Shown here: positions 5,252 through 6,983 of the stretch, piece by piece | Layout of the letters: every line of letters starts with the position of its first letter | Position numbering within the stretch: position 1 is the first letter of the stretch | Assembly: GCA_937941745.1 (NCBI GenBank) | Contig: CALDGV010000290.1 | Span: forward strand, 1 to 6,983 | Length of the DNA: 6,983 nucleotides | DNA from: an uncultured Prosthecobacter sp. | GTDB taxonomy: Bacteria; Verrucomicrobiota; Verrucomicrobiia; Verrucomicrobiales; Verrucomicrobiaceae | Reading direction: 5' to 3' | Made by a program: the position numbers and the translations under genes | The notes under the pieces: generated by a model | What the model saw: only the letters and a program-made list of their open reading frames with translations | Told to the model about the DNA's origin: nothing | Databases searched by the model: none

Positions 5252-6934
5252 TCAAAAGTTGATCTGAGCCTGAATGCCGATGTAGTCCGCATTCACATCC
5301 TTGTAGTGATCGGCTGCCGTGACCTTGTCGCTGCTGGTCGTGTTGGTGCGGCTGCCGTGGGTGTACATGAGGGTCAGCTCAAGCTCGGGATAAGGAATGT
5401 AGCGAAGGCCGACGCCGATTTCGTCCACGCTGTTGTTCGGAGCATTGGTGGCGAATTTGCGCCCGCCATCATAATGCTGCCAGCGCACGAAGGGGATGAG
5501 CTCCTGCTGGTTCTGGAAAATGTGACGGTAGCTGGCCTGAATGTAGCCGCCGGAAAGCGAGCCCGACGTGATGGTTTTCATGTCCTCGCTGAGCACCGGT
5601 CCATTGCCCCAGTTCCATTCAGCCTCCACGCCAAAGGGTTGCGGATAAAGGATGGCCGAGATGCCGACACGCTGGTCGCGGACGCCTTTGGCAGCCACGG
5701 TGGGAGCCGCCGCATCACTGAATTTCTGGGTGCTGGGCAGGAACTTGCCAGTGTAGCCCTGCAAACCGAGCTCCAGGAACTGGCCGTTGGGGAATTCAAA
5801 GGGATAAGTCACGCGGGCGAGGTAATGAGGCTGCCCGTTGTTGTCACCACGGTTCAGGCCGTTGCCGGAATACGCACCCAAAGCCACGAGACCATAGTCA
5901 CCGGAACCGCGCAGACCCATTTTGACGAGATCCTTGAAGCGATTGCGAATCTCGTAAGGTGCCCACATCAGATAGGCACCGATGTCACGCTCACCTTCGA
6001 CAGCAGAGTTGATGGCATCCGGACGCTCCAGGGCCAGACGGTTCTGGGAGGACTGCATGTTGACCCAGCCATAGGGGACTTTGGACTGCCCCAGACGCAC
6101 ACGCCACTCACGACCTGAATCCAGGGAGATGTCCGCATAGTAGTCACGAGCCTGAAGCGCGTTGGTGCCGCTCAGGTTCCCAAAGTAATCCGCCTGGAGA
6201 TACATGTAGAGCTGGTTGGTCACATCACCGCTGAACACCATGCGGCCGCGGCGAAGACCAAAGGTCTGCAAATCGTTGGCCAGGGCATCATTCGGCACGT
6301 TCAGGGTGCCGCCTTCCTCGTCCAGCACGCCATGGTATCGGAACTGAGCGTAGCCGCGCAGTTTCATGCGCTCATACCATTTGTCGGCCAGCAAGTCGTC
6401 CAGCTCAGCCTTGTTGAGGGTGGAAGGTGAGGTGTTGTCCGTGATGCGGGAGAGCTCCTCCACCTGGCCTTTGGTGCCCATGAGGATGTCCTCCAGCTTC
6501 TCCACTTTCCCAGCGAGGCCAGTTTCAGGCTTCGTGTTGGCCGCAATCTGCTCCACCTTCGTCTTGGTGCCGTTGAGGGTGGATTCAAGCTGCTTGATCC
6601 TGGCTTCCTGAGCCGCAAGCCGGGCCTCCAGGGCGGCATTGCCACCTGAAGTGGTGGCAACGGCGGAACCCGTCGCCGGGGAAGCTGGTGATGCCGGTGC
6701 AGGAGAGGGCGAAACAGCCGCCTTGGAGGCAGCCGCGGCCTCATCCGCCTTCATGGCGGCCACCAGCATGTCATGCTCGGCCTGCGTGATGCTGCCCTTG
6801 GCCTTCAAGATACCGAAGAGCTGCTCCATCGCCTGACTGGCGAGCAGCGGTGAGGATGGAACGAGCGCCACCGAGGCGGCGGTGAAGAGGCTGAGAAGCC
6901 TCCAGCGCAATCGAAGAGGATGAATGCGGAGCAT
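5252..6934 (-). CDS. Outer-membrane porin, OprO/OprP-like, with periplasmic coiled coil
   Basis: This is a 560-residue outer-membrane beta-barrel protein. An arginine-rich n-region and hydrophobic core form a signal peptide (residues 1 to about 32-35, cleavage near LLASQA). A short helical segment with the GSITQAEHD motif (47-55) follows, resembling the N-terminal module common in porins of this group. Then come an Ala/Pro/Ser linker (about 68-96), a coiled coil with heptad-like spacing (about 98-165) and a barrel from about residue 185 to the end. The barrel shows alternating aromatic/hydrophobic strands such as MKLRGYAQFRYHG, then FGLRRGRMVFSGDV and WRVRLGQSKVPYGW, and it ends in QAQINF with the terminal phenylalanine expected for Bam-dependent insertion. 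This fits the phosphate-selective porin O/P family, but the name does not establish phosphate as the substrate. The gene has its own strong terminator. No Shine-Dalgarno sequence precedes the ATG (leader CTCCCTCACATCCC), and its promoter lies at or beyond the right edge. Confidence 0.88.
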   Translation of the reverse strand: MLRIHPLRLRWRLLSLFTAASVALVPSSPLLASQAMEQLFGILKAKGSITQAEHDMLVAAMKADEAAAASKAAVSPSPAPASPASPATGSAVATTSGGNAALEARLAAQEARIKQLESTLNGTKTKVEQIAANTKPETGLAGKVEKLEDILMGTKGQVEELSRITDNTSPSTLNKAELDDLLADKWYERMKLRGYAQFRYHGVLDEEGGTLNVPNDALANDLQTFGLRRGRMVFSGDVTNQLYMYLQADYFGNLSGTNALQARDYYADISLDSGREWRVRLGQSKVPYGWVNMQSSQNRLALERPDAINSAVEGERDIGAYLMWAPYEIRNRFKDLVKMGLRGSGDYGLVALGAYSGNGLNRGDNNGQPHYLARVTYPFEFPNGQFLELGLQGYTGKFLPSTQKFSDAAAPTVAAKGVRDQRVGISAILYPQPFGVEAEWNWGNGPVLSEDMKTITSGSLSGGYIQASYRHIFQNQQELIPFVRWQHYDGGRKFATNAPNNSVDEIGVGLRYIPYPELELTLMYTHGSRTNTTSSDKVTAADHYKDVNADYIGIQAQINF

Positions 6935-6983
6935 GGGATGTGAGGGAGCTGGATCGTTTTTACACTGAGTCCGCCCATGAAGG

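Noticed and set aside
5108..6118. 336-codon open frame on the plus strand
   Set aside because: It runs through the porin terminator and is antisense to the porin barrel; there is no recognisable protein.
5252..6934. Porin as part of an MtrCAB-like porin-cytochrome conduit
   Set aside because: The porin has no heme motif, the neighbouring cytochromes have only one or two hemes rather than many, and a strong terminator separates them. The idea is not supported beyond proximity.

Overview
The window is about 7 kb of GC-rich, densely coding DNA. All five recognisable genes lie on the minus strand, so transcription runs from right to left. The planctomycete-type cytochrome c domain (PSCyt1), a leucine-rich-repeat/cytochrome fusion, a System II (ResB) cytochrome c maturation gene, and start codons without Shine-Dalgarno sequences together suggest the PVC superphylum. 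A member of the Verrucomicrobiota (Prosthecobacter/Verrucomicrobium-like) is most likely. This placement is an inference from gene content, since no rRNA or other marker is present.

Reading in the direction of transcription, the window opens with a porin of the OprO/OprP type (6934 to 5252), which has a periplasmic coiled coil and ends in a strong intrinsic terminator (5177-5206). An intergenic stretch of about 140 bases follows, with an imperfect inverted repeat and small hexamer repeats. Next come two cytochrome genes 93 bases apart, probably co-transcribed. The first (5036 to 3879) is a five-helix DUF2231-like membrane protein tethered to a PSCyt1 heme domain. The second (3785 to 1755) is an exported protein of unusual layout: LRR block, linker, PSCyt1 heme domain, second LRR block, linker, and a different C-terminal heme domain. 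It is followed by a small hairpin and an intrinsic terminator (about 1695-1727). Last come a small predicted lipoprotein (1596 to 976) and, 18 bases on, a ResB gene (957 to beyond base 1) that leaves the window before its stop codon.

Taken together, this looks like a cell-envelope c-type cytochrome locus. ResB would help attach heme to the CXXCH motifs, the DUF2231 protein would hold one heme domain at the inner membrane, and the LRR protein would carry two hemes in the periplasm. The porin may share a theme with these genes but is separated from them by a strong terminator. The physiological role (respiratory chain branch, sensing or substrate oxidation) cannot be read from the sequence. The most distinctive element is the 676-residue LRR-cytochrome protein. 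Its two LRR blocks align without gaps at a constant offset of 356 residues, and its PSCyt1 domain is closely similar to that of the neighbouring membrane protein.

The long open frames on the plus strand are antisense shadows of these genes. No tRNA, rRNA, mobile element or CRISPR array was seen.
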